Source of the DNA: Streptomyces microflavus
GTDB taxonomy: Bacteria > Actinomycetota > Actinomycetes > Streptomycetales > Streptomycetaceae
DNA: 64,000 bases
Assembly (NCBI RefSeq): GCF_014650075.1
Contig: NZ_BMUG01000013.1
Span: forward strand, 62,001 to 126,000
Reading direction: 5' to 3'
Position 1 is the first letter of the stretch; each line of letters begins with the position of its first letter. The translations under genes were made by a program, and so were the position numbers. Shown here in pieces: positions 33,905 through 42,659 of the stretch. The notes below the pieces were generated by a model that made no database searches, was not told the DNA's origin, and saw only the letters and a program-made list of their open reading frames with translations.

Positions 33905-34201
33905 ATGGCAACGGATTACGACACCCCACGCAAGACCGACGACGACGTGGACCAGGACAGCCTCGAAGAGCTCAAGGCTCGTCGGAGCGACAAGACGGCA
34001 TCCGCCGTCGACGTCGACGAGTTCGACGCGGCCGAAGGACTCGAGCTGCCCGGCGCGGACCTCTCCAACGAGGAGCTGGCCGTCCGGGTGCTGCCCAAGC
34101 AGGCCGATGAGTTCACCTGCATGAGCTGCTTCCTGGTGCACCACCGCAGCCAGCTGGCCCGCGAGAAGAACGGTCAGCCCATCTGCCGCGACTGCGACTG
34201 A
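33905..34201 (+). CDS. DUF4193 family small zinc-ribbon-like protein
   Basis: A 98-residue acidic protein conserved in actinobacteria. The N-terminal 60 residues are highly charged; the C-terminus has CMSC and a final CRDC, a four-cysteine zinc ribbon of the DksA/TraR kind. A strong GAGGGGGAGAG ribosome site lies upstream. The function is unknown; a transcription- or stress-related role is only suggested by the ribbon. A mycobacterial homologue occupies the same neighbourhood (Rv2699c, from memory). The leader is long and structured. Confidence 0.88.
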   Translation: MATDYDTPRKTDDDVDQDSLEELKARRSDKTASAVDVDEFDAAEGLELPGADLSNEELAVRVLPKQADEFTCMSCFLVHHRSQLAREKNGQPICRDCD

Positions 34202-34214
34202 GGTCGGGTCGGCC

Positions 34215-35186
34215 GTGGCAGGCGACACACCGTTCCGGAAGCGGCGCCCCTGGCGCCGGCACGGACCGGAGGCGGAACAGGGCGGCACAGGCCCGGCACC
34301 AGGCGTCAGCCCGGCTGCCGAGCGGTCCGCCGCCCTGCCGGAGACCTCCGGTATCTCCCGTCCCGGTGATTCCGGTACGTCCGACGACGAGCGGGGCCGT
34401 TCGGCCTCGCTCGAAGTGGCGGGGGCGGCAGACCTGCCGGAGCTGGGCGGAGAGACGGACCAGGCGGAGCCCACGACCGGGGCAGGCCGCCTGCAAGCAG
34501 TGAAACGGGGGGTGCGCAGAGGCGGGGAGAGCGCCCGTGCGCTGGCCGGCCAGCTGGCCGACCGGATCATCGAAACGGCTCCCCGCGTCCCGGTGCGCGA
34601 TCTCGCCACCCTGCGCAAGCACTTCCCCGGGCTGGGGCCCGAGGAGCTCGCCGACAAGCTGGTGGCGGGCGCGAGCCGGGCCAGCGCGACCGTCGGCGCG
34701 GGTATCGGCGCGGCCGCCATGCTGCCCGTGCCACCCGCCATGCTCGCCGAGCTGGCGGCGGAGGTCACCGGCGTCGCCGCGATCGAGATGAAGCTCGTCG
34801 CCGAACTCCACGAGGTCTACGGCCGCCGCCCGCCGGGAAATCTCGGCCAGCGCTCCACCGCGTATCTGACGTCGTGGACGGAGGAGCGCGGCATCGATGT
34901 CACCCGGCCCACCACGCTCAACGCGGCCGTGGGCGGCCAGATGAAGCGCGAGCTGCGCCAGCAGATCATGAAGCGCATGGCGCGCAACCTGCCCAACCTG
35001 ATCCCGTTCATGATCGGCGCCGCGGTCGGCGCCACGATGAACCGCCGCGACACCCGCAAGCTCGCCGACCGGATCAGGAACGACCTGCGCAAGCAGCAGA
35101 TCCCCTGGGACCGGCTCGCCGAGCTGCCCCCGCTGGAGCAGCCCGTGCTGCCCGCCGTGCTGCCCAAGGAGATCGAGGGCGGCTGA
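34215..35186 (+). CDS. Conserved hypothetical protein with helical/hydrophobic C-terminal domain
   Basis: A 323-residue protein from GTG 34215, 13 bp after the DUF4193 stop, so probably in the same transcript. The first 100 residues are Pro/Gly/charge-rich and likely disordered. A later part carries two hydrophobic segments (ASATVGAGIGAAAMLPVPPA and IPFMIGAAVGATM) separated by a charged helical region. It ends with a proline-rich tail. EcsC-like membrane-associated proteins have a similar layout, but the family cannot be assigned firmly. Confidence 0.72.
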   Translation: MAGDTPFRKRRPWRRHGPEAEQGGTGPAPGVSPAAERSAALPETSGISRPGDSGTSDDERGRSASLEVAGAADLPELGGETDQAEPTTGAGRLQAVKRGVRRGGESARALAGQLADRIIETAPRVPVRDLATLRKHFPGLGPEELADKLVAGASRASATVGAGIGAAAMLPVPPAMLAELAAEVTGVAAIEMKLVAELHEVYGRRPPGNLGQRSTAYLTSWTEERGIDVTRPTTLNAAVGGQMKRELRQQIMKRMARNLPNLIPFMIGAAVGATMNRRDTRKLADRIRNDLRKQQIPWDRLAELPPLEQPVLPAVLPKEIEGG

Positions 35187-35214
35187 GCCCGCCCACGAGC
35201 GTCCGCAAGGGAGC

Positions 35215-35673
35215 TCAGGCCGCCGGAACGGCGCTCAGCGCCGCCGCCAGGCCCCGCGGGTCCCGGGTGGAGAGGAAGACGTACGGAGTCGGGTCGTCCG
35301 GATCCGTGATCTCCACCCGCACCGCCGTCCCCACATAACTGCGCAGCAGCATGAACGCGCGCGCGTCCGCCTTGTGCGTGCGCCAGGCGCGCGCCTCCTC
35401 GGCGTCCAGCACCTCGGGCGCCCCGAGCGCCGAGAGCGGGATGCGGGCATCGCCCGCCACCAGCGCCCCGGCCACCACCCGGATCCGGGCGGAGCCGTAA
35501 CTGCTCACCGCTGCCGCAGCCGCGGCCGTACCGCCGACCAGCCCGGCGAGCAGCGGCAGGGAGCCGAGCGGCAGAAGCATCAGCGCACAGGCGACACCGA
35601 CCCCGAAGGCGATGAACCACCAGGAACGCGGTGCGGTGAGACGTTCGTCGTAGGGCGGTGCGGAAGGCTGCAT
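35215..35673 (-). CDS. DUF3093 family membrane protein
   Basis: A 152-residue protein with two adjacent N-terminal helices (about 17-62) after the conserved YDERLTAPRSWW, then a cytoplasmic beta-rich PH-like domain. The family is actinobacterial and of unknown function. The ATG at 35673 is the family start; the frame to 35706 adds nothing conserved. Its equivalent lies beside dut in mycobacteria (Rv2698, from memory). It is divergent from the thioesterase gene with 58 bp between starts. Confidence 0.85.
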   Translation of the reverse strand: MQPSAPPYDERLTAPRSWWFIAFGVGVACALMLLPLGSLPLLAGLVGGTAAAAAAVSSYGSARIRVVAGALVAGDARIPLSALGAPEVLDAEEARAWRTHKADARAFMLLRSYVGTAVRVEITDPDDPTPYVFLSTRDPRGLAAALSAVPAA

Positions 35674-35731
35674 GGAACCAAGCTTGGCACGGCGCGACCG
35701 GCACACCGCCGCGCGGGTAAGGTCTGCGCCT

Positions 35732-36316
35732 GTGAGTGGAACATCAGCAGCTCTGACACCCCCTGCCGACGCCGTCGCGCCGGTCCGGCACCCTGACGCC
35801 CCCGCCCCCGGGGAGCTCCTCGGTGCGCACTACGAGCACTGTTTCGGCTGCGGTGAGGGACAGCCGCACGGCCTGCACCTCCAGGCCCGGGCCGGCGAAG
35901 GCGTGAGTGTGACCGCCGAGTTCACCGTCAAGCCCGCCCACCAGGGCGCCCCCGGCCTCGCCCACGGCGGGGTGCTCGCCACGGCGCTGGACGAGACCCT
36001 CGGCTCGCTGAACTGGCTGCTGCGCACGATCGCGGTGACCGGACGGCTGGAGACCGACTTCGTGCGCCCTGTCCCGGTGGACACCGTGCTGCACCTCGAC
36101 GCCCGGATCACCGCCGTGCACGGCCGGAAGATCTACTCCACGGCCACCGGCCGGATCGGCGGCCCCGAGGGACCCGTCGCCGTCCGGGCCGACGCCCTGT
36201 TCATCGAGGTCAAGGTGGACCACTTCATCGAGAACGGGCGGCCCGCCGAGATCCAGGCGGCCATGGCCGACCCGGACCAGGTCAAGCGTGCCCGAGCCTT
36301 CGAGGTGAACCCCTGA
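35732..36316 (+). CDS. PaaI-family hot-dog thioesterase
   Basis: About 194 residues from GTG 35732 with GTAAGG upstream. The hot-dog core contains HCFGCGEGQPHGLHL, GAPGLAHGGVLATALDETLG and RPVPVDTVLHLDARI; the HGG and following acidic residues are the family active site. It should hydrolyse an acyl-CoA thioester. The N-terminal 30 residues are Pro/Ala-rich and probably unstructured. The stop overlaps the dut start (TGATG), so it heads a coupled operon with dut and DUF3710. Confidence 0.87.
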   Translation: MSGTSAALTPPADAVAPVRHPDAPAPGELLGAHYEHCFGCGEGQPHGLHLQARAGEGVSVTAEFTVKPAHQGAPGLAHGGVLATALDETLGSLNWLLRTIAVTGRLETDFVRPVPVDTVLHLDARITAVHGRKIYSTATGRIGGPEGPVAVRADALFIEVKVDHFIENGRPAEIQAAMADPDQVKRARAFEVNP

Positions 36317-36843
36317 TGCGCAGCCCCGTCGACGTACTGATCCGCCTGCTCGACCCGGACGTGCCGATTCCGGCGTACGGACACCCGGGGGACGCCGGGG
36401 CCGACCTGGTGACCACCGAGGCCGCCGAACTCGCCCCCGGCGAGCGCGTGGTGCTGCCCACCGGGGTCTCGATCGCCCTGCCCGACGGGTACGCCGCCTT
36501 CGTGCACCCCCGCTCCGGCCTCGCGGCCCGCTGCGGAGTGGCCCTCGTGAATGCCCCAGGGACGGTGGATGCCGGGTACCGTGGGGAGATCAAGGTGATC
36601 GTGGTCAACCTCGACCCGCGTGAGAGCGTGCGGTTCGAACGGTTCGACCGGATTGCCCAATTGGTCGTCCAGCAGGTCGAGAAGGTGCGCTTCCACGAGG
36701 TGGCGGAACTTCCCGGCTCGGCGCGGGCCGAAGGGGGCTTCGGGTCCACCGGCGGTCACGCGGCGGTGGACGTCGCCGAGGGCGGGATCACCCACGGTGG
36801 GAACAGCTACGCATCGGTCGTATCCGACCGGGAAGGACAGTGA
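36316..36843 (+). CDS. dut: dUTP diphosphatase
   Basis: A 175-residue trimeric dUTPase with all five motifs: PGDAGADLV, PRSGLA, GTVDAGYRGEI, RIAQLVV and the C-terminal GGFGSTGGH. It hydrolyses dUTP to dUMP and pyrophosphate, keeping uracil out of DNA. It is translationally coupled to the thioesterase gene upstream. The stop lies 1 bp before the GTG of the DUF3710 gene. About 30 residues follow the last motif, slightly longer than usual. Confidence 0.96.
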   Translation: MRSPVDVLIRLLDPDVPIPAYGHPGDAGADLVTTEAAELAPGERVVLPTGVSIALPDGYAAFVHPRSGLAARCGVALVNAPGTVDAGYRGEIKVIVVNLDPRESVRFERFDRIAQLVVQQVEKVRFHEVAELPGSARAEGGFGSTGGHAAVDVAEGGITHGGNSYASVVSDREGQ

Positions 36844-36844
36844 C

Positions 36845-37612
36845 GTGTTCGGACGTCGCAAGAAGAGTGGTTCCGCCGAGGACGAGGCGGACGAGGTGCG
36901 CGAGGCCGAGCAGGTCGCCGACGAGGGTACCGACGGGACCGCCGCAGGCGCCCGCCGGACGAATCTTCCGCCGGCCCCCCGGCCCGACGGACCCTGGGAC
37001 CTCTCCGAGGTCTCCCAGCCCGGCGAGGGCCGGGTCGACCTGGGCGGCATCTTCGTGCCCGGTGTCGAGGGCATGGAGCTGAGGGTGGAGGTGGCAGGGG
37101 ACGCGATCGTCGCCGCCACCGTCGTGCTCCGCGACAGCGCGGTCCAGCTGCAGGCCTTCGCGGCCCCCAAGCGGCAGGGCATCTGGGGCGAGGTCCGCGA
37201 GGAGATCGCCTCCGGCATCACCCAGCAGGGCGGCATCATCGACGAGGTCGAGGGCCCGCTGGGCTGGGAGCTGCGCGCGCAGGTCCCCGTACAGCTCCCG
37301 GACGGCACCAACGGTGTCCAGCTGGTGCGCTTCGTCGGCGTCGACGGCCCCCGCTGGTTCCTGCGCGGTGTCATCTCCGGCCAGGGCGCTGTCCAGCCGG
37401 AGGCCGCAGGGCTGCTGGAGACGGTCTTCCGGGACACCGTGGTGGTCCGCGGGGACAGCCCGATGGCCCCGCGCGACCCGATCGTCCTCAAGCTCCCCAA
37501 CGACGCCCAGATGGTGCCCGAGGGCGTCCAGCAGGAGGAGCAGGAGGGCTCGAAGTTCTCCGGCGGCATGGGCCAGCTCCAGCGCGGACCCGAGATCACC
37601 GAGATCCGCTAG
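36845..37612 (+). CDS. DUF3710 family protein
   Basis: A 255-residue conserved actinobacterial protein from GTG 36845, with GGAAGGACA upstream. After a charged N-terminus (FGRRKKSG and acidic residues) comes a conserved DGPWDLSEV and a beta-rich domain with VDLGGIFVPGVEGMELR and GPRWFLRGVISGQGA. The function is unknown. It is the last gene of the thioesterase-dut operon, ended by a strong hairpin. In mycobacteria the equivalent follows dut (Rv2696c, from memory). Confidence 0.87.
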   Translation: MFGRRKKSGSAEDEADEVREAEQVADEGTDGTAAGARRTNLPPAPRPDGPWDLSEVSQPGEGRVDLGGIFVPGVEGMELRVEVAGDAIVAATVVLRDSAVQLQAFAAPKRQGIWGEVREEIASGITQQGGIIDEVEGPLGWELRAQVPVQLPDGTNGVQLVRFVGVDGPRWFLRGVISGQGAVQPEAAGLLETVFRDTVVVRGDSPMAPRDPIVLKLPNDAQMVPEGVQQEEQEGSKFSGGMGQLQRGPEITEIR

Positions 37613-37634
37613 CAGTACGTCACCACAGCATCGG

Positions 37635-37672
37635 CCGGTGGGCCGCACCCTTCCAGGGGTGCGGCCCACCGG
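37635..37672 (+). terminator. Intrinsic terminator after the dut operon
   Basis: CCGGTGGGCCGCACCC pairs over 16 bp with GGGTGCGGCCCACCGG around a short loop, 22 bp after the DUF3710 stop. Confidence 0.82.
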
Positions 37673-37854
37673 CCTTTCCGCGTCCGCCCGGCCCGCCTCC
37701 CCAGGGGGCGCGTATGGGGCGCGTATCGGGCACGTACGGGTGACATCAAGAGCCGGGCCGCTCCCGTAAGGAGTCTGTCAACGCGGCTGGTGGGGGCCAT
37801 TTCCGGCTGTTTGCTCAGGGGGTCCGAGAAACCGAACCCCCCTAGGAGCACACG

Positions 37855-37938
37855 ATGGCCGACACGGCCTTCGTCGCCACCACGATCGCGGTCTTCGCGC
37901 TGGTGGCCCTCGTCGCACGGACGGTGGCCAAGCTGTGA
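37855..37938 (+). CDS. 27-residue single-helix membrane peptide coupled to kdpF
   Basis: ATG 37855 follows TAGGAGCACACG, a good ribosome site. The peptide is MADTAFVATT, then a hydrophobic Ile/Val/Phe/Ala/Leu run, then a basic end RTVAKL: one membrane helix with positive residues after it. Its TGA overlaps the GTG of kdpF (GTGA), the coupling seen through the rest of this operon. It is similar in size and layout to KdpF but distinct in sequence. A small Kdp-complex subunit or modulator is inferred. Confidence 0.65.
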   Translation: MADTAFVATTIAVFALVALVARTVAKL

Positions 37939-38024
37939 CCGCCGAGAACACCGTCGGCCTGATCGTGGCCGTCGCCCTGCTGGGCTACCTCGTCCTCGCC
38001 CTCCTCCACCCGGAGAGGTTCTGA
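37935..38024 (+). CDS. kdpF: K+-transporting ATPase, KdpF subunit
   Basis: A 29-residue peptide from GTG 37935, mostly one membrane helix (GLIVAVALLGYLVLALL) ending HPERF, matching the KdpF ending xxPExF. KdpF stabilises the KdpFABC complex. It overlaps the preceding micropeptide gene by 4 bp and ends 7 bp before kdpA. Confidence 0.85.
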   Translation: MTAENTVGLIVAVALLGYLVLALLHPERF

Positions 38025-38031
38025 GCCCGAC

Positions 38032-39696
38032 ATGAGCCCCCTCCTCGCCGGCCTGCTCCAGCTGCTCGCGCTCGTCGCGGCACTGGCCCTGGCGTACCGC
38101 CCCCTCGGCGACCACATGGCACGCGTCTACACCTCCACCCGCCACCTGCGGGCCGAGCGGTGGATCTACCGGGCCATCGGCGCCGACCCGTCCGCCGAGA
38201 TGCGGTGGCCCGCCTATCTGCGCGCGGTCCTCGCCCTCTCCCTCGTCGGCGTTCTCCTCCTCTACGCGCTCCAGCGTGCGCAGGGAGCCCTTCCCGGCTC
38301 CCTGGGCTTCCATTCGATCGACCCCGACCAGGCGTTCAACACCGCCGCCTCCTTCGTCACCAACACCAACTGGCAGTCGTACGCCGGTGAACAGGCCATG
38401 GGCCCGCTCGTCCAGACCGGCGGGCTCGCGGTGCAGAACTTCGTCTCCGCCGCCGTCGGCATGGCCGTCGCGATCGCCCTCGTACGCGGCTTCGCCCGGA
38501 GCCGCACCGGGGAGCTCGGCAACTTCTGGACCGACCTGGTGCGCGGCACCGTACGCGTCCTGCTCCCGATATCCGTGGTCGGCGCCCTGGTCCTGGTGGC
38601 CTGCGGAGCGATCCAGAACTTCGCGGGCGTCCACGCCGTCGGCCAGTTCATGGGCGGTGCGCAGCAGTGGAGCGGCGGCGCGGTCGCCTCGCAGGAGGCC
38701 ATCAAGGAGCTGGGCACCAACGGCGGCGGCTACTTCAACGCCAACTCCGCCCACCCCTTCGAGAACCCCACGCCGCTCTCCAACCTCTTCGAGGTCTTCC
38801 TCATCCTGCTCATCCCGACCGCGCTGACCCGCACCTTCGGCCGGATGACGGGCTCGGTGAAGCAGGGGTACGCGATCCTCGCCACGATGGCGGCCATCTG
38901 GCTCGGCTTCACCGCGCTGATGATGTGGACCGAGTTCGCCCACCGCGGACCGGCCTTCGAGATCGCGGGCGGCGCGATGGAGGGCAAGGAGACCCGCTTC
39001 GGGGTGGCCGGCTCGTCGATCTTCGCGGTCGCCACCACGCTGACCTCGACCGGCGCGGTGAACTCCTTCCACTCCTCGTACACCGGCTTCGGCGGCGGCA
39101 TCACGATGCTGGGCATGCAACTCGGCGAGATCGCGCCCGGCGGGGTCGGCTCCGGTCTCTACGGCATGCTGGTCATGGCGGTCATCGCGGTCTTCATCGC
39201 CGGACTGATGGTCGGCCGGACCCCGGAGTACCTGGGCAAGAAGATCGGCGTCCGGCAGATCAAGCTCGCCGCCTGCTACCTCCTCGTCACCCCGGCGCTC
39301 GTGCTCGGCCTCACCGCCGCGGCCATGGCCCTGCCCACCCCCGGCGACTCGATGACGAACGCGGGGCCGCACGGCTTCTCCGAGATCCTCTACGCCTACA
39401 CCTCGGCCGCCAACAACAACGGCTCCGCCTTCGCCGGGCTGGCCGCCGACACCCCCTGGTTCAACACCACCCTCGGCATCGCGATGCTGCTCGGCCGCTT
39501 CCTCCCGATCGTCCTCGTCCTGGCCCTGGCCGGGTCACTGGCCGAACAGCGATCGGTGCCCGCCACCACCGGCACCCTCAGCACGCAGAAACCCCTGTTC
39601 AGCGGGGTGCTCGTCGCCACCATCCTCATCGTCACCGGTCTCACCTACTTCCCGGCCCTGGCACTGGGCCCGCTGGCTGAAGGGCTCGCGTCATGA
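38032..39696 (+). CDS. kdpA: K+-transporting ATPase, KdpA channel-like subunit
   Basis: A 554-residue membrane protein with about ten helices and four pore-loop selectivity segments, including SFVTNTNWQSY, GTNGGGYFNANSAHPFENP and TSAANNNGSAFAG. It binds and conducts K+ within the KdpFABC pump. Length and motifs are normal for the family. The stop overlaps the kdpB start by 4 bp. Confidence 0.97.
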   Translation: MSPLLAGLLQLLALVAALALAYRPLGDHMARVYTSTRHLRAERWIYRAIGADPSAEMRWPAYLRAVLALSLVGVLLLYALQRAQGALPGSLGFHSIDPDQAFNTAASFVTNTNWQSYAGEQAMGPLVQTGGLAVQNFVSAAVGMAVAIALVRGFARSRTGELGNFWTDLVRGTVRVLLPISVVGALVLVACGAIQNFAGVHAVGQFMGGAQQWSGGAVASQEAIKELGTNGGGYFNANSAHPFENPTPLSNLFEVFLILLIPTALTRTFGRMTGSVKQGYAILATMAAIWLGFTALMMWTEFAHRGPAFEIAGGAMEGKETRFGVAGSSIFAVATTLTSTGAVNSFHSSYTGFGGGITMLGMQLGEIAPGGVGSGLYGMLVMAVIAVFIAGLMVGRTPEYLGKKIGVRQIKLAACYLLVTPALVLGLTAAAMALPTPGDSMTNAGPHGFSEILYAYTSAANNNGSAFAGLAADTPWFNTTLGIAMLLGRFLPIVLVLALAGSLAEQRSVPATTGTLSTQKPLFSGVLVATILIVTGLTYFPALALGPLAEGLAS

Positions 39697-41798
39697 GCAC
39701 GCTCACCGACCCCCGTACGCCGCCACAGGCGCCGCGGACCGCTCACCGGCCCGCCGAGGAGCGCGTCGGCGCCGGGGTCTTCGACCCGGGGCTGCTGGTC
39801 CGGTCCCTGCCCGACGCGGTGCGCAAACTGGACCCCCGGGTGATGGTGAAGTCCCCGGTGATGTTCGTCGTCCTGACCGGCTCGGTGCTCACCACCGTGC
39901 TCGCGGCGCTGGACCCGGGCGACGGGTTCGGCTGGGCGATCACCGGCTGGCTCTGGCTCACCACCCTCTTCGCCAACCTCGCCGAGGCGGTGGCGGAGGG
40001 GCGGGGCCGGGCGCAGGCCGAGACCCTGCGCCGGGCCAGGACCGACACCGTCGCCCGCCGGGTCCTCGGCAGCGGCGAGGAACGGGTCGCCGGAACGGAG
40101 CTGCGCGTCGGGGACCTCGTGGTCTGCGAGGCCGGTGACACCGTCCCCGGGGACGGCGATGTGGTGGAAGGCGTCGCCTCCGTCGACGAGTCCGCCATCA
40201 CCGGCGAGTCGGCACCGGTCATCCGGGAGTCCGGCGGCGACCGCTCGGCCGTCACCGGGGGTACGAAGGTGCTCTCCGACCGCGTCGTCATCAGGATCAC
40301 CACGAAGCCGGGAGAGACGTTCATCGACCGGATGATCGGCCTGGTGGAGGGTGCGGCACGGCAGCGGACCCCCAACGAGATCGCTCTCAACATCCTGCTG
40401 GCCTCCCTCACGATCGTCTTCCTCCTGGCCGTCGTCACGCTCCAGCCCTTCGCCGTGTACGCCGGGGCCGAGCAGTCGATGATCGTGCTGACCGCCCTGC
40501 TGGTCTGCCTGATCCCCACCACCATCGGCGCCCTGCTCTCCGCCATCGGCATCGCGGGCATGGACCGCCTGGTCCAGCGCAATGTGCTGGCCATGTCGGG
40601 GCGTGCGGTCGAGGCGGCGGGCGACGTGTCGACGCTGCTGCTCGACAAGACCGGCACCATCACCGTCGGCAACCGGCAGGCCGCCGCGTTCGTACCGGTC
40701 GCGGGCGTCACGGAGGAGGAGCTCGCCGGGGCCGCACGCCTCTCCTCGCTCGCCGACGAGACCCCCGAGGGCCGTTCGGTCGTCGCCCTGGCCGACGAGC
40801 TGTACGGGCCCGGGGGAGGGGCCGGGGCCGGGGGAGCGCCGGCGGGCGCCGAGTGGGTCCCCTTCACCGCGCAGACCCGGATGTCCGGCGTGGACCTGGA
40901 CGGCCGCCGGGTGCGCAAGGGAGCGGCCCGGTCCGTGACCGCCTGGGTGAAGGACCGGGGCGGCAGCGTCGCCCAGGACGCGGACGCGCTCGCGGACCGT
41001 ATCGCTGAAGCGGGCGGCACACCGCTGCTGGTGGCCCTGGAGGACGTCCACGGGGCCCGTGTCCTGGGCGTCGTCCACCTCAAGGACGTGGTGAAGGAGG
41101 GCATGCGGGAACGGTTCGGCGAACTGCGCCGGATGGGCATCCGTACGGTCATGATCACCGGCGACAACCCGCTGACCGCCAAGGCCGTCGCCGAGGAGGC
41201 GGGGGTCGACGACTTCCTGGCCGAGGCCACGCCCGAGGACAAGATGGCCCTCATCAAGCGGGAGCAGGCCGGCGGCAAGCTCGTCGCGATGACCGGCGAC
41301 GGCACCAACGACGCGCCCGCGCTCGCCCAGGCCGACGTCGGAGTGGCGATGAACACCGGGACCTCGGCCGCCAAGGAGGCCGGGAACATGGTCGACCTGG
41401 ACTCCGACCCCACCAAGCTCATCGAGATCGTCCGGATCGGCAAGCAGCTCCTGATCACCCGGGGCGCCCTGACCACCTTCTCCATCGCCAACGACGTCGC
41501 GAAGTACTTCGCGATCATCCCGGCCATGTTCGCCGTGGCCTACCCGTCGCTGGACCGGCTCAACATCATGCGGCTCGCCTCCCCCGAGTCCGCGATCCTC
41601 TCCGCGGTCGTCTTCAACGCGCTGATCATCGTGGTGCTGGTCCCGCTGGCCCTGAAGGGCGTCCGCTACCGGCCCGCCGGTGCCGACGCGATGCTCCGGC
41701 GCAACCTCGGCCGCTACGGAATCGGCGGCCTGATCGCCCCCTTCATCGGCATCAAGCTCATCGACCTGCTCATCTCCCACATCCCCGGAATCGGCTGA
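39693..41798 (+). CDS. kdpB: K+-transporting ATPase, KdpB P-type ATPase subunit
   Basis: A 701-residue P-type ATPase with the phosphorylation motif DKTGTIT, the TGES-type actuator loop ITGESAP and the hinge MTGDGTNDAPALAQADVG. It couples ATP hydrolysis to K+ uptake through KdpA. The N-terminus is Pro/Arg-rich before the first helices. It begins on the kdpA stop and is 6 bp from kdpC. Confidence 0.97.
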   Translation: MSTLTDPRTPPQAPRTAHRPAEERVGAGVFDPGLLVRSLPDAVRKLDPRVMVKSPVMFVVLTGSVLTTVLAALDPGDGFGWAITGWLWLTTLFANLAEAVAEGRGRAQAETLRRARTDTVARRVLGSGEERVAGTELRVGDLVVCEAGDTVPGDGDVVEGVASVDESAITGESAPVIRESGGDRSAVTGGTKVLSDRVVIRITTKPGETFIDRMIGLVEGAARQRTPNEIALNILLASLTIVFLLAVVTLQPFAVYAGAEQSMIVLTALLVCLIPTTIGALLSAIGIAGMDRLVQRNVLAMSGRAVEAAGDVSTLLLDKTGTITVGNRQAAAFVPVAGVTEEELAGAARLSSLADETPEGRSVVALADELYGPGGGAGAGGAPAGAEWVPFTAQTRMSGVDLDGRRVRKGAARSVTAWVKDRGGSVAQDADALADRIAEAGGTPLLVALEDVHGARVLGVVHLKDVVKEGMRERFGELRRMGIRTVMITGDNPLTAKAVAEEAGVDDFLAEATPEDKMALIKREQAGGKLVAMTGDGTNDAPALAQADVGVAMNTGTSAAKEAGNMVDLDSDPTKLIEIVRIGKQLLITRGALTTFSIANDVAKYFAIIPAMFAVAYPSLDRLNIMRLASPESAILSAVVFNALIIVVLVPLALKGVRYRPAGADAMLRRNLGRYGIGGLIAPFIGIKLIDLLISHIPGIG

Positions 41799-41804
41799 TC
41801 CGCC

Positions 41805-42476
41805 ATGACCAACACCTTCCCCGGCACCACCACCCGGCTCCTCGGCGCCGGGCTGCGCGCCCTGCTCGTCCTCACCCTCGTGTGCGGGGTCATCTACCCC
41901 CTCGCCGTCACCGGAGCGGCCCAGGCGCTCCTCCCCGGCCGGGCGAACGGCTCCGCGGTCACCTCCGGCGGGCGGACCGTCGGCTCCGAACTCATCGGCC
42001 AGGGCTACGACCTGCCGGCCGGGAAGGGGCAGGGGGCGCCCGGGCCCGACCTCCGGTGGTTCCAGCCGCGCCCCTCCAACGGGCTCGCCGCCAACAGCGT
42101 CAACACGCGGTACGACCTCCTTGTCTCCGGCGCCACCAACCGGTCCGGCGACAACGAGGAGCTGATCAGGTGGGTGACGGAGGCGAAGGCGGCCGTCGTC
42201 GCCGACAACTCCGTACCGGGCCACCGCATCCGCCCCCAGGACGTCCCGCCGGACGCCGTCACCTCCTCCGGCTCCGGCCTCGACCCGCACATCTCCCCGG
42301 CCTACGCCGAGCTCCAGGTCCACCGGGTGGCGCAGCGCAACCACCTGGACGCCGAGCGGGTGGCGGGGCTGGTGGCGGATCACACAGAGGGCCGGACCCT
42401 CGGCTTCGCCGGGGAGCCCCGGGTCAATGTCCTGAAGCTCAACATCGCCCTGAAGGAGCTGGTGGACGCGGGCTGA
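41805..42476 (+). CDS. kdpC: K+-transporting ATPase, KdpC subunit
   Basis: A 223-residue protein with one N-terminal helix (LLVLTLVCGVIYPLAVTGAA), the conserved RPSN...YDLLVSGATN region, and the C-terminal SGSGLDPHISPAYA and HTEGRTLGFAGEPRVNVLKLN. KdpC assembles with KdpB and raises K+ affinity. A 183-bp gap separates it from kdpD, containing a CACCTG/CAGGTG hairpin near 42541-42558 and two GCGTCAA copies (near 42526 and 42585). Confidence 0.95.
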   Translation: MTNTFPGTTTRLLGAGLRALLVLTLVCGVIYPLAVTGAAQALLPGRANGSAVTSGGRTVGSELIGQGYDLPAGKGQGAPGPDLRWFQPRPSNGLAANSVNTRYDLLVSGATNRSGDNEELIRWVTEAKAAVVADNSVPGHRIRPQDVPPDAVTSSGSGLDPHISPAYAELQVHRVAQRNHLDAERVAGLVADHTEGRTLGFAGEPRVNVLKLNIALKELVDAG

Positions 42477-42659
42477 GCGGCCCCGGCGCGGACCCGGCCG
42501 GAGCGGGCGGGTCCGCATCAGGGTTGCGTCAATACGCCCCTCACCTGCGCTCCCAGGTGCCGGGGCCACGGATTCGCGGAGTAGCGTCAAGAGCGGCAGC
42601 CGCACCCGGCGCCACCGGCCGCCGGCAGAGACGGCCGCACGGAAGAAGACAATGGGGCC

